Assembly: GCA_020723365.1 (NCBI GenBank)
Contig: DYJB01000030.1
Span: 1 to 20,764 of the forward strand
Origin: Candidatus Aquidulcis sp.
GTDB taxonomy: Bacteria; Chloroflexota; Anaerolineae; Anaerolineales; E44-bin32
Direction: 5' to 3'
DNA length: 20,764 bases
Positions within the stretch are counted from its first letter, which is position 1, and each line of letters starts with the position of its first letter. This document shows positions 7,680-14,705 of this stretch, piece by piece. The notes below the pieces were generated by a model, which saw only the letters and a list, made by a program, of their open reading frames with translations, was not told the DNA's origin and did not search any database. The translations under genes were made by a program, and so were the position numbers.

Positions 7680-8324
7680 CTAGACCTTCTCGCCGCACTC
7701 CGGACAGAACTTGGCCTTGGCCGTCAGTTTGGCGCCGCACTTGGCGCACTTGTCGCCCCGCTTCAGCTGCGTGCCGCAGCCGGAGCAGAATTTGGCGTTG
7801 GTCTCCTGGGGCGCACCGCACTTGGGGCAGGAAGCGACGATCGTCTCGCGCCAGTCGCCCTCCGCCAGGCGCTTGTCCTCTTCGGCCATCTTGGCGTGGG
7901 CCCAGACCTCCTCGGTGGACCGGCTGGCCTGGGCGGCGGACATCTCGACGCCGAGATCGGGTGCGCATTCCTTGCACAGCCCGCGCTTCTCGTTCCAGCA
8001 TGCCTTGCGGCACACCCAGGACGAGCAGCGTGGGCACTGGACGAAGAGTGGGCGGACCTCCTCGATCGCCTGTTGGAAGGCCGCGTCGTGTGCCTTCTCC
8101 CAGGCCGCCGAGCGCACCTGTTCCCCCACTTCGGCGGCGCTGCTGAACACGCCCCCGAACAGATTGCTGGCGGCGTCCAGCGCCGACGAGACGCCGCCCA
8201 CCGCCCACGGGCGGAAGCGGGTCTTCGTTCCGTTGCCGCATCGGCCGCAGCTGAACTCGAACTGGAAGCCCTTCTCGGTGCTGGTGTCGCTGTAGTTGGA
8301 GTTGAATTCGATGATGTCGCTCAT
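7680..8324 (-). CDS. Multi-zinc-ribbon protein of unknown function
   Basis: 214 residues from the ATG at 8324, which has GGGGAGGGG just upstream. Sixteen cysteines fall mostly in CxxC pairs: C26/C29; a central cluster C97/C100, C105, C109, C117/C120; and a C-terminal double zinc ribbon C166/C169, C180/C183, C193/C196, C207/C210. Between the first and central clusters is an Ala-rich stretch (about 43-95) that may be amphipathic helix. There is no signal peptide, so it is probably cytoplasmic. The C-terminal part matches the general double-zinc-ribbon pattern often found at the ends of bacterial regulatory or scaffold proteins. I do not recognise the whole protein. It lies downstream of the M1 peptidase gene after a 124-base gap and may be separately transcribed. 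Confidence 0.85.
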   Translation of the reverse strand: MSDIIEFNSNYSDTSTEKGFQFEFSCGRCGNGTKTRFRPWAVGGVSSALDAASNLFGGVFSSAAEVGEQVRSAAWEKAHDAAFQQAIEEVRPLFVQCPRCSSWVCRKACWNEKRGLCKECAPDLGVEMSAAQASRSTEEVWAHAKMAEEDKRLAEGDWRETIVASCPKCGAPQETNAKFCSGCGTQLKRGDKCAKCGAKLTAKAKFCPECGEKV

Positions 8325-8448
8325 GCATCCCCTCCCCACACGGCCGTCGAAGGACGTGCGCGCTGCAATCGGCGGACTCGGAATCCGACTCTAGCACGCC
8401 CCCGGCTTGCTGGCCTCGATCTGGGAGCGCGCCCGGGGCACGCCGCAG

Positions 8449-9969
8449 CTACCGGGCGTAGACCCATTCCTGAAACAGCGTCGTCAGGTCGCAACCGCAC
8501 CGGCCTTCCGCCAGGGCCCTGAGCTCCTCCGGCGTAGCCAGCTTCCAACGGTAGGTGGCGGTGTACTCGCCGAGGAAATCCTCGAAGGGCCCCGCGCCCA
8601 TCGCCTCCTTCAGCGCCACGAAGAACAGCGGACCGCGCCCGTAAACGATGGCGCCATAGGCGCCCTCGGCGTACTCGGCCACCGGAAGCCCGATGGGGAT
8701 CGGCTCCCGATCGACGCGCTCCCACCGACCGTAGAACGAATCGAGCATGCCCTCGGCGCCCTGGGAACCGTAGGCCTCCTCGTAGTACTGGAGCGTGGCG
8801 TACTGCGCCAACGCTTCATCCAGCCACGGATCGTCCAGCTGATCGTTGCCCACCAGGTTGTAGAACCACTCGTGGGCGGTTTCGTGCACTACGACCGACT
8901 CCAGTAGGACGCCCTCCGGCGCCGACTGGAAGTCCTCTTCCGGAGTGAGCAGGCGCTGGTTGAGCGCGAAGGCGCCGGGATACTCGATCCCGAGGGCGAG
9001 ATTCGGTGTGGCGACGATGTCGAGTTCCGTGTAGGGATAAGGGGCGTAGAGGCGGCTGAAGAGCTCCAGCGATCTGGCGGCAATGTCAAGCGCTCGTCGG
9101 GCAGCGGCCTGCATGTCCGCCGCCGCGCAGGTGCGGATCGAGGTTGGGCCGGCCTGCCGGGTGAGTACCTCGTACGCGCCGCTGGCCGCCAGGTAGAAGT
9201 CACGCGCAGGGGCCAGGGCGTAGGTAACCACCTGTTGTCCGTCGGCCTGGCTGCGCTCGATCTGGCTCCCGGAGGCGCACACGACGATTTGTTCCGGGGC
9301 ACGGACGCGCACGAGGAACAGGGCCGCGTCGGCATAGGTGAGGTCCCCGTAGGGGGCCGGGATCCCGACGTTCCACCCCTCGTCGTCATAGACGGCGACC
9401 ATCGGATAGCCGTGCGCATAGGCCAGCACGCCGGAAGTGCTGGCCAGAACACCGTAGTTGAGGTCGAGCTCCTGCGGGACGCGCACGCTGAACTTGAGGC
9501 GCAGCACGACGCTCTCTCCAGGCGCCAGCCCGTTTCCCAGCGGCACCATCATCCAGCCCCCGGCTTCGCCCTCGTCCGGCGTCACCCCCTCACCGTTCAG
9601 GTGCACGGACTCGACCTCCATCTCGCCGCCGAGCAGGTTGGGATACAGGTGCAGGGCGATCTGGTCGAGGGGCGCCGCCTCGTTGTTCGTGTAGAGGATC
9701 TCTTCAATGCCTTCCACGACGGTGAGATCATCGGACAGATCGAGGTCGAGATGGTAGACCGTGGCAGCGGGCAGAGCGTCCAGGGACTCGGCCTGGGACT
9801 CGACCAGGCCCACCAGGAATGGACCTGGGTCCCTCCAGGCAGTCTCGAAGAGGGTCGGGCCCGGCACTCCCTCGCTTCGAGCCGGCGCGGGCTCAGGTGT
9901 CGCCGTCGGTGTGCCACAGCCCGAGAGCACGGCTGTCAGCGCCAGTGCGAGGATGAAGAGCGTTTTCAC
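8449..9969 (-). CDS. M1-family zinc metallopeptidase, lipoprotein
   Basis: Predicted surface-anchored aminopeptidase-like enzyme, 506 residues. The GTG at 9969 was preferred over one at 9975 because GGAGG is five bases before it; the product then starts with a classic lipoprotein signal (VKTLFILALALTAVLSGC, lipidated Cys18). A Thr/Pro/Ala-rich linker follows. The gluzincin site is complete: HETAH (His362, Glu363, His366) and the third zinc ligand Glu385 in 'WLDEALAQY', with the 18-residue spacing of M1. A tyrosine in 'IVYGRG' near residue 443 is a candidate transition-state residue. The usual GxMEN exopeptidase motif is replaced by 'GIEYPGAF', so strict aminopeptidase activity is uncertain. 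It lies 41 bases downstream of the deaminase gene, so may be co-transcribed. Confidence 0.92.
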   Translation of the reverse strand: MKTLFILALALTAVLSGCGTPTATPEPAPARSEGVPGPTLFETAWRDPGPFLVGLVESQAESLDALPAATVYHLDLDLSDDLTVVEGIEEILYTNNEAAPLDQIALHLYPNLLGGEMEVESVHLNGEGVTPDEGEAGGWMMVPLGNGLAPGESVVLRLKFSVRVPQELDLNYGVLASTSGVLAYAHGYPMVAVYDDEGWNVGIPAPYGDLTYADAALFLVRVRAPEQIVVCASGSQIERSQADGQQVVTYALAPARDFYLAASGAYEVLTRQAGPTSIRTCAAADMQAAARRALDIAARSLELFSRLYAPYPYTELDIVATPNLALGIEYPGAFALNQRLLTPEEDFQSAPEGVLLESVVVHETAHEWFYNLVGNDQLDDPWLDEALAQYATLQYYEEAYGSQGAEGMLDSFYGRWERVDREPIPIGLPVAEYAEGAYGAIVYGRGPLFFVALKEAMGAGPFEDFLGEYTATYRWKLATPEELRALAEGRCGCDLTTLFQEWVYAR

Positions 9970-10010
9970 GCGCACCTCCGGTTCGCGCCACGGAGGGGGC
10001 GCGCCGAGGA

Positions 10011-11996
10011 TCAGCTCGAGTGAGGGCTGATCAGTTCGGCGTACTCCTTCGAGACCGGCGCGGCGTTGTTGAGGCCCAGGGCCGCCAGGAGCTCGCTCAG
10101 CAGCGCCGCCTTGTTCTCGGCGTCGCGGCGTGACCAGGTGCGGCTCTTGAGCTCGACGTAGAATCCGGGGAGCGCCGGGCGGGTAACCCGGTCGATGTTG
10201 ACATAGAACTCCTCGCCCTGGTATGAGATCAACCAGCGAAGACGGTCCTTGGTGACCTCCGACTCCAGGGAGGGCTTGAAGTACTCCCGGTAGAAGCGCA
10301 GGCTGTGCTTGGCGGGTGCGATGAAGCGCGAGCGCGAAAGCAGCGCCGCATTCGGATACTCCGCTTCTTTGGCCGGGCCGGTGAGGGTCAGGCGGTAGCG
10401 CACATTGAAGACGTTGCCGCCCTCGTCGATGAACTCGTCCTCCCGGTGGCGCAGCCGCTCGCGTTCCTCGGCGCCGAACGAGAAGTAGGTGTCATACTCG
10501 TGGTAGTGCGCCTTGCGCACGACCTCGACGGCCCCGGACTGCATCGCCTGAAGCACCGGCTCGGCATCATCGATGTGGACCTTGAGCTGCACCTCGTAGC
10601 TTTCCTCTTGCTCGGCGCCCCCGATGGCGATCAGCTTCGAGAGCACCGATCCCTCGCGGGCGAGCAGGAAGTGATCGATGCGCCGGGCGTACTCGCCGGC
10701 CGCTTCCATCAGCGGCCCGACCTGGACGCTGAGCAGCCGCCGGTCGCGCATCAGCCAGCGGCCGTCGACCATCACGTCGCTGACGTCGGTCGACTTGGCC
10801 GAGTAGATCAGGCGGGAGTAGACGGCGTCCGGCTCGCGCTCGAAGCGCGGCCAGGCGTGCACGCTTTCCAGATCGACCAGGATCAGGTCGGCGCGCTTGC
10901 CGGGCTCGAGCGTGCCGCATCGGTCGCCGATGTGCAGGGCGCGCGCCCCCAGGCGGGTGGCCATGGCCAGCGTTTCCCGGGCCGGCAGCGCGGTCGGGTC
11001 GCGGCTGACCGCCTTGGCGATGAAGTTCGCCAGGCGCATCTCCTCGAACAGGTCGAGGTCGTTGTTGGAGGCCGGTCCGTCCGTGCCGACGCCGACGTTC
11101 AGCCCGGCTTGCAGCATGCTGGCGACCGGGGCGAAGCCGGAGGCCAGCTTGAGGTTGCTGGACGGGTTGTGCGCCACCCCCGCACCGGCGTGCTGCAGTG
11201 TGTTGATCTCTCCCTCGTCGATATGGACGCAGTGGGCCGCCAGCACCTTGGCCCCGAACAGCCCCTGCTTCTTGACCCACGGGATGACGGGCATGCCGTG
11301 CTCGGAGCGCCAGTCGTCGACCTCCTGGGCGGTTTCCGCCAGATGCGTGTGCAGGGGGACGTCGAACTCGGCCGCCAGCGCAGCGCACGCCTGCAGGATT
11401 TCCGGCGTGCAGGTGTAGGGTGCGTGCGGCGCCACCGAAGGGACGATCAGGCGGTGGTCCTTCCCGCGCTCGATGAAGTCGCTGGTCGCCGCCAGCGAGT
11501 CCTCGAAGGAGGAGGCATCCGGCGTCGGAAACTTGAGCACCGTCTGTGAGCAGACGGCCCGCATGCCGACCTCGGCCGTGGCGGCGGCCACGGCGTCCTC
11601 GAAGTAATACATGTCCGCAAAGCAGGTGATGCCGCCGCGGATCATCTCGGCGCAGGCCAGCAGCGTCCCCAGGCGGACGAAGTCCGGCGAAACGAACTCG
11701 CGCTCGACCGGCATCATGTAGCCGAGCAGCCAGACATCGAGCCGCCGGTCGTCGGCCAGGCCGCGCAGCAGCGTCATGGGCACATGCGTGTGGGCGTTGA
11801 CCAGGCCGGGGAGCAGCAGGCGGCCACCGCAGTCGACCACTTCCGTCGCCTGCCAGGTGCGGCGCAGCTCGGCTTCGTCGCCGACGGCGGCGATGGCGCC
11901 GCCCAGCACCGCCACGGCGCCGCGCGGGTAGGCGGCGTAGACGTCGTCCATCGTCAGGACGTAGGCGTTGCCGAGAATGCAGTCCGCCTGGTTCAT
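10011..11996 (-). CDS. MtaD-type nucleoside deaminase (amidohydrolase) fused to a CYTH-like domain
   Basis: 661 residues, about 200 longer than usual for this family. Residues 1 to about 440 are an amidohydrolase of the 5'-methylthioadenosine/S-adenosylhomocysteine/adenosine deaminase group: metal ligands His69 and His71 (NAHTHVP), 'HTHLAE' (216-221), His255 (AAHCVHID) and Asp306 (GTDGPASNNDLDLFEEMR). Residues about 462-661 form a second domain that resembles CYTH (triphosphate-tunnel) proteins: it begins 'YEVQLKVHI' (Glu468, Lys472; the classic ExExK with Gln in the middle position), then 'VRYRLTL', 'KDRLRW', and ends with 'GFYVELKSRTWS'. The start is the ATG at 11996 with GGAGGAA upstream. 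It is divergent from a pyrimidine-nucleoside phosphorylase gene, consistent with nucleoside salvage. The role of the second domain is unknown; the substrate is inferred from family only. Confidence 0.88.
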   Translation of the reverse strand: MNQADCILGNAYVLTMDDVYAAYPRGAVAVLGGAIAAVGDEAELRRTWQATEVVDCGGRLLLPGLVNAHTHVPMTLLRGLADDRRLDVWLLGYMMPVEREFVSPDFVRLGTLLACAEMIRGGITCFADMYYFEDAVAAATAEVGMRAVCSQTVLKFPTPDASSFEDSLAATSDFIERGKDHRLIVPSVAPHAPYTCTPEILQACAALAAEFDVPLHTHLAETAQEVDDWRSEHGMPVIPWVKKQGLFGAKVLAAHCVHIDEGEINTLQHAGAGVAHNPSSNLKLASGFAPVASMLQAGLNVGVGTDGPASNNDLDLFEEMRLANFIAKAVSRDPTALPARETLAMATRLGARALHIGDRCGTLEPGKRADLILVDLESVHAWPRFEREPDAVYSRLIYSAKSTDVSDVMVDGRWLMRDRRLLSVQVGPLMEAAGEYARRIDHFLLAREGSVLSKLIAIGGAEQEESYEVQLKVHIDDAEPVLQAMQSGAVEVVRKAHYHEYDTYFSFGAEERERLRHREDEFIDEGGNVFNVRYRLTLTGPAKEAEYPNAALLSRSRFIAPAKHSLRFYREYFKPSLESEVTKDRLRWLISYQGEEFYVNIDRVTRPALPGFYVELKSRTWSRRDAENKAALLSELLAALGLNNAAPVSKEYAELISPHSS

Positions 11997-12020
11997 CCGC
12001 CGTTCCTCCGCGTCCCGGGG

Positions 12021-12026
12021 ATTATA
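12021..12026 (-). promoter_or_regulatory. -10 box of the deaminase gene
   Basis: A perfect TATAAT on the minus strand (12026-12021), 24 bases upstream of the ATG at 11996, with the ribosome site GGAGGAA between them. No -35 is visible in the very GC-rich sequence upstream. Confidence 0.6.
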
Positions 12027-12065
12027 GCCCAGGCATCGGGCGCCGCGCCCGCGCGCGGCGTGGAG

Positions 12066-12085
12066 TAGAATCGAGCCCGAGGTGG
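12066..12085 (+). promoter_or_regulatory. -10 box and ribosome site of the phosphorylase gene
   Basis: TAGAAT at 12066-12071 lies 17 bases before the ATG at 12089. A GAGGTGGAG ribosome site (12079-12087) lies between them, so the predicted leader is only about 11 bases. There is no recognisable -35. It is back-to-back with the deaminase -10, 40 bases away. Confidence 0.5.
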
Positions 12086-12088
12086 AGC

Positions 12089-13393
12089 ATGCGCGCAGTT
12101 GATCTGATCGTCAAGAAGCGTGACGGAGTCGAGCTCACCCCCGACGAGATCCGATTCTTCGTGCAGGGATTCACGCGCGGTGACATCCCCGACTACCAGG
12201 TGGCGGCCTGGGCCATGGCCGTGCTGCTGCGCGGCATGACCGCCGGGGAGACGCACGCACTGACGCTGGCTCTGGCCGATTCGGGCGAGCGGCTGGACCT
12301 GACCGGCGTGGTGCCCGTGGCGGTGGACAAGCACTCCACCGGCGGCGTGGGCGACAAGACGACGCTCGTCGTCGAGCCGATCGTGGCTGCCTGCGGAGTG
12401 CCGGTGGGCAAGATGTCCGGCCGCGGGCTGGGCTTCTCCGGCGGCACGCTCGACAAGATGGAAGCGATCCCGGGGTTTCGCGTCGACCTGACGACGCAGC
12501 AGTTCCTCGCTCAGCTGCGGACCGTCGGGCTGGTGCTGAGCGGGCAGACGGCGGAGCTGGCGCCGGCCGACGGCAAGCTCTACGCCCTGCGGGATGTGAC
12601 CGGCACCGTGCCCTCCATCCCGCTGATCGCTTCGTCGGTGATGAGCAAGAAGATCGCCTCCGGGGCACAGGCCATTGTGCTGGACGTCAAGGTCGGGGTG
12701 GGGGCCTTCATGCCGACCGTGCCCGAGGCGTCCAAGCTGGCACGCCGCATGGTCGAGATCGGGCGGCTGGCGGGGCGCAACGTGGTGGCCCTGATTTCCG
12801 ACATGAACCAGCCGCTGGGTCACGCGGTGGGCAATGCGCTCGAAGTGCGTGAGGCGCTCGACACGCTCGCCGGCGGAGGGCCACCGGACTTCCGCGAACA
12901 CTGCCTGCACGTGGCGGCTCACATGCTGGTCCTGGCCGGGCACGCGCCCGGCCTGCGCGCCGCACGCGCCTCGGCGGAAGAGGCGCTCGACGGCGGCACG
13001 GCGCGCGAGAAGTTCCGCGCCCTGGTGGCGGCGCAGGGCGGGGACCCCGCCGTGATCGATGATCCATCCCGCCTTCCCAAAGCGCCGGTCATCGAGATGG
13101 TCCGCTGCGGCAAAGGCGGCTACCTGGCGGAGGCGGACGCTCGACTGATCGGGATGACGGCGGTCGCCCTGGGTGCGGGCCGGGCGCGCAAAGGCGACCC
13201 GATCGATCCGTCCGTCGGCATCGTTGTTCACGCCAAAGTGGGCGACCGGCTGCGCGCGGATGCTCCCCTTTACACGCTGCACGCCTCGGACCCGGAGAAG
13301 CTGCGCGCGGCGCGGCAGCAGGTGGCTCCGGCCTTCAAGCTGACCTCCCGCGCCGTTCAACCCCTGCCGCTGTTCTATCGCACGGTGCGCTGA
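12089..13393 (+). CDS. Pyrimidine-nucleoside (thymidine) phosphorylase
   Basis: Splits uridine, deoxyuridine or thymidine with phosphate to give the free base and (deoxy)ribose-1-phosphate; cytoplasmic, a dimer in this family. 434 residues, the expected length for DeoA/Pdp. The N-terminal helical domain (1-65) is followed by 'VDKHSTGGVGDKTT' (79-92, phosphate site) and the signature 'GKMSGRGLGFSGGTLDKME' (107-125, base and phosphate site). The C-terminal domain ends 'RAVQPLPLFYRTVR'. The start ATG has GAGGTGGAG immediately upstream. It is divergent from the nucleoside deaminase gene, and together they point to nucleoside salvage or catabolism. The sequence alone does not settle thymidine against uridine preference. 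Confidence 0.96.
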   Translation: MRAVDLIVKKRDGVELTPDEIRFFVQGFTRGDIPDYQVAAWAMAVLLRGMTAGETHALTLALADSGERLDLTGVVPVAVDKHSTGGVGDKTTLVVEPIVAACGVPVGKMSGRGLGFSGGTLDKMEAIPGFRVDLTTQQFLAQLRTVGLVLSGQTAELAPADGKLYALRDVTGTVPSIPLIASSVMSKKIASGAQAIVLDVKVGVGAFMPTVPEASKLARRMVEIGRLAGRNVVALISDMNQPLGHAVGNALEVREALDTLAGGGPPDFREHCLHVAAHMLVLAGHAPGLRAARASAEEALDGGTAREKFRALVAAQGGDPAVIDDPSRLPKAPVIEMVRCGKGGYLAEADARLIGMTAVALGAGRARKGDPIDPSVGIVVHAKVGDRLRADAPLYTLHASDPEKLRAARQQVAPAFKLTSRAVQPLPLFYRTVR

Positions 13394-13689
13394 TCCTGGG
13401 GCTAGCGGGCGCCGATTGCGGGGTGGCCGAGCCGCTGCTGCGGGCGATGCGGGCGGCGGGCCCGAACTACCGGCAGGCACGAGCATGCTGCGGTCGTCGG
13501 ACCGAACGGCGTGCAATGCCTCGGGGCCCAGCGCTCGCTGGCCTGGCGTCTGTCGGCAAACGCCTGAGTCCCGGCCCGCTGGCTCCGGCGGCAGGGCTGG
13601 CTGGAGTCCTCGCGGGCGAGAAGGGATGACGGGAATCGGATCGCCCGGCGCAGGTCGCCGGGCGATGAGATTCCGGACAGCGGAGCCCG
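13394..13689 (+). other. Intergenic stretch without a convincing gene
   Basis: 296 bases between the convergent phosphorylase and FrhB-like genes. Short open frames cross it (for example 13423-13629), but their translations are Ala/Arg/Gly-rich with no recognisable pattern and no good ribosome site. The only clear structure is the hairpin at 13640-13666. Confidence 0.6.
13640..13666. terminator. Strong hairpin between convergent genes, possible bidirectional terminator
   Basis: ATCGCCCGGCG (13640-13650) and CGCCGGGCGAT (13656-13666) form a perfect 11-base-pair stem around a 5-base loop. It sits 24 bases beyond the stop of the minus-strand respiratory operon and well downstream of the phosphorylase. 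Neither side has a T run, so factor-independent termination is doubtful, but the position fits an mRNA 3'-end stabiliser or terminator. Confidence 0.45.
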
Positions 13690-14676
13690 CTAGAGAGCGC
13701 CTGAGCCGACGCGGCGGGCGAGGTGGCCGATGACGGTCGAGAGCGGGTAGTCCTCCGGGCAGGCGTGGTCGCACATGCCGCAGCCACCGCAGGAGGGAAG
13801 CCAGGACGACTCGAGATCAGTCATGTGCGTGCCCTCGGCGGTGGCGCGCCAGGCATCGGCGAAGAACGGGCAGGAGCGCGAGATCCAGTTTCGGCAGTTC
13901 TCGCACCGGCGCAGATGCTGCACCAGGCCCTCCAGCGTCGCCTCGCCTTCCTCCAGGTGGGACTCGGCGTAGGCGCGCGAGCGCTGGCGCCACTCCCGGA
14001 GTTTCTCGATGACGCGCTCGCGCCGGGTCAACAGATCGGCCGACGGCGGGGGCGCCTCCCGCCAGCCGACCTGCTCCGCCAGTGCCTCATCGCGGAAGCC
14101 GAGGATCAGGCTGTGGTTGGTTTCCAGGCCCAGCACGCCAATGAGGATGTCGGCATCCGAGGGGTAGGGCTGATCGCACGCCTGGCAGGCAGGGCGGAGC
14201 CGGCTCGGCAGGATGCCACCCTGGGCGGCGAAGTGAAGCGCTTCGTCGGTGATCCGTTCGATGAAGGCGGCGTGCTGCACGCGCCAGTCGAAGTCCTCGT
14301 GGGGGAACGTCGCCAGGCAGTCGGGGCTGATCAGGAGCAGGCCGGAGAGGTTGAGCGACTGGCGCCGGGCGAGCTCACGCAGGCTGCGCAGCTCGCACGG
14401 GCGCAGTACGGCGGCCAGGCGCTGGTGGGGGCGATCGGCGGCCAGCGCCGCGATGTGGGGCGCCGTGTTGAGCACCATCAGCGGGGCGAAGGGATCGGCG
14501 CGCTTCAGGTCGGCAGGATCGGTCAGCAGTGCCGGGCGCGGATCATCCTCGCCCGCCGCCCAGGCCGGGACGAACATCCCGTCCAGCGCGCTGCGCTCCC
14601 AGATCTGCGCCAGAAAACGACGCGTCGTCTCGAGCGGGCCGCTGGCATCGACGGAGAGCAACTTCTGGAGCGCCAT
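13690..14676 (-). CDS. FrhB/FdhB-like iron-sulfur protein (coenzyme F420 hydrogenase/dehydrogenase beta-subunit family)
   Basis: 328 residues from the ATG at 14676, with GGAGG four bases upstream; the open frame extends further but is not coding-like there. The central region resembles the FrhB/FdhB family (AAVLRPCELRSLRELARRQ, Cys94). More cysteines follow: C120, C164/C167, C258/C261, C269, and a C-terminal [4Fe-4S] motif C296-x2-C299-x2-C302-x3-C306-P. Members of this family carry flavin and iron-sulfur clusters and pass electrons between F420, formate dehydrogenase, hydrogenase or ferredoxin and a partner. It lies 29 bases after the HdrD-like gene, at the end of the operon, so I infer it is the soluble electron entry or exit subunit for that membrane protein. 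No F420-binding or hydrogenase partner is in the window. Confidence 0.8.
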   Translation of the reverse strand: MALQKLLSVDASGPLETTRRFLAQIWERSALDGMFVPAWAAGEDDPRPALLTDPADLKRADPFAPLMVLNTAPHIAALAADRPHQRLAAVLRPCELRSLRELARRQSLNLSGLLLISPDCLATFPHEDFDWRVQHAAFIERITDEALHFAAQGGILPSRLRPACQACDQPYPSDADILIGVLGLETNHSLILGFRDEALAEQVGWREAPPPSADLLTRRERVIEKLREWRQRSRAYAESHLEEGEATLEGLVQHLRRCENCRNWISRSCPFFADAWRATAEGTHMTDLESSWLPSCGGCGMCDHACPEDYPLSTVIGHLARRVGSGAL

Positions 14677-14705
14677 CCCGCCTCCGCGGCGAGCGGACCG
14701 AGGGC

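Noticed and set aside
13425..13480. A tRNA-like start (GCGGGGTGGCCGAGC...) resembling class II tRNA D-arm sequence.
   Set aside because: No matching acceptor stem, anticodon loop or T-loop sequence follows at the right distance.
13423..13629. Short plus-strand open frames in the gap after the phosphorylase gene.
   Set aside because: Ala/Arg/Gly-rich, no ribosome site of note, no family resemblance; treated as noncoding.
11993..13774. 593-residue minus-strand open frame opposite the phosphorylase gene.
   Set aside because: It is antisense to a clear thymidine phosphorylase family gene; no domain is recognisable.
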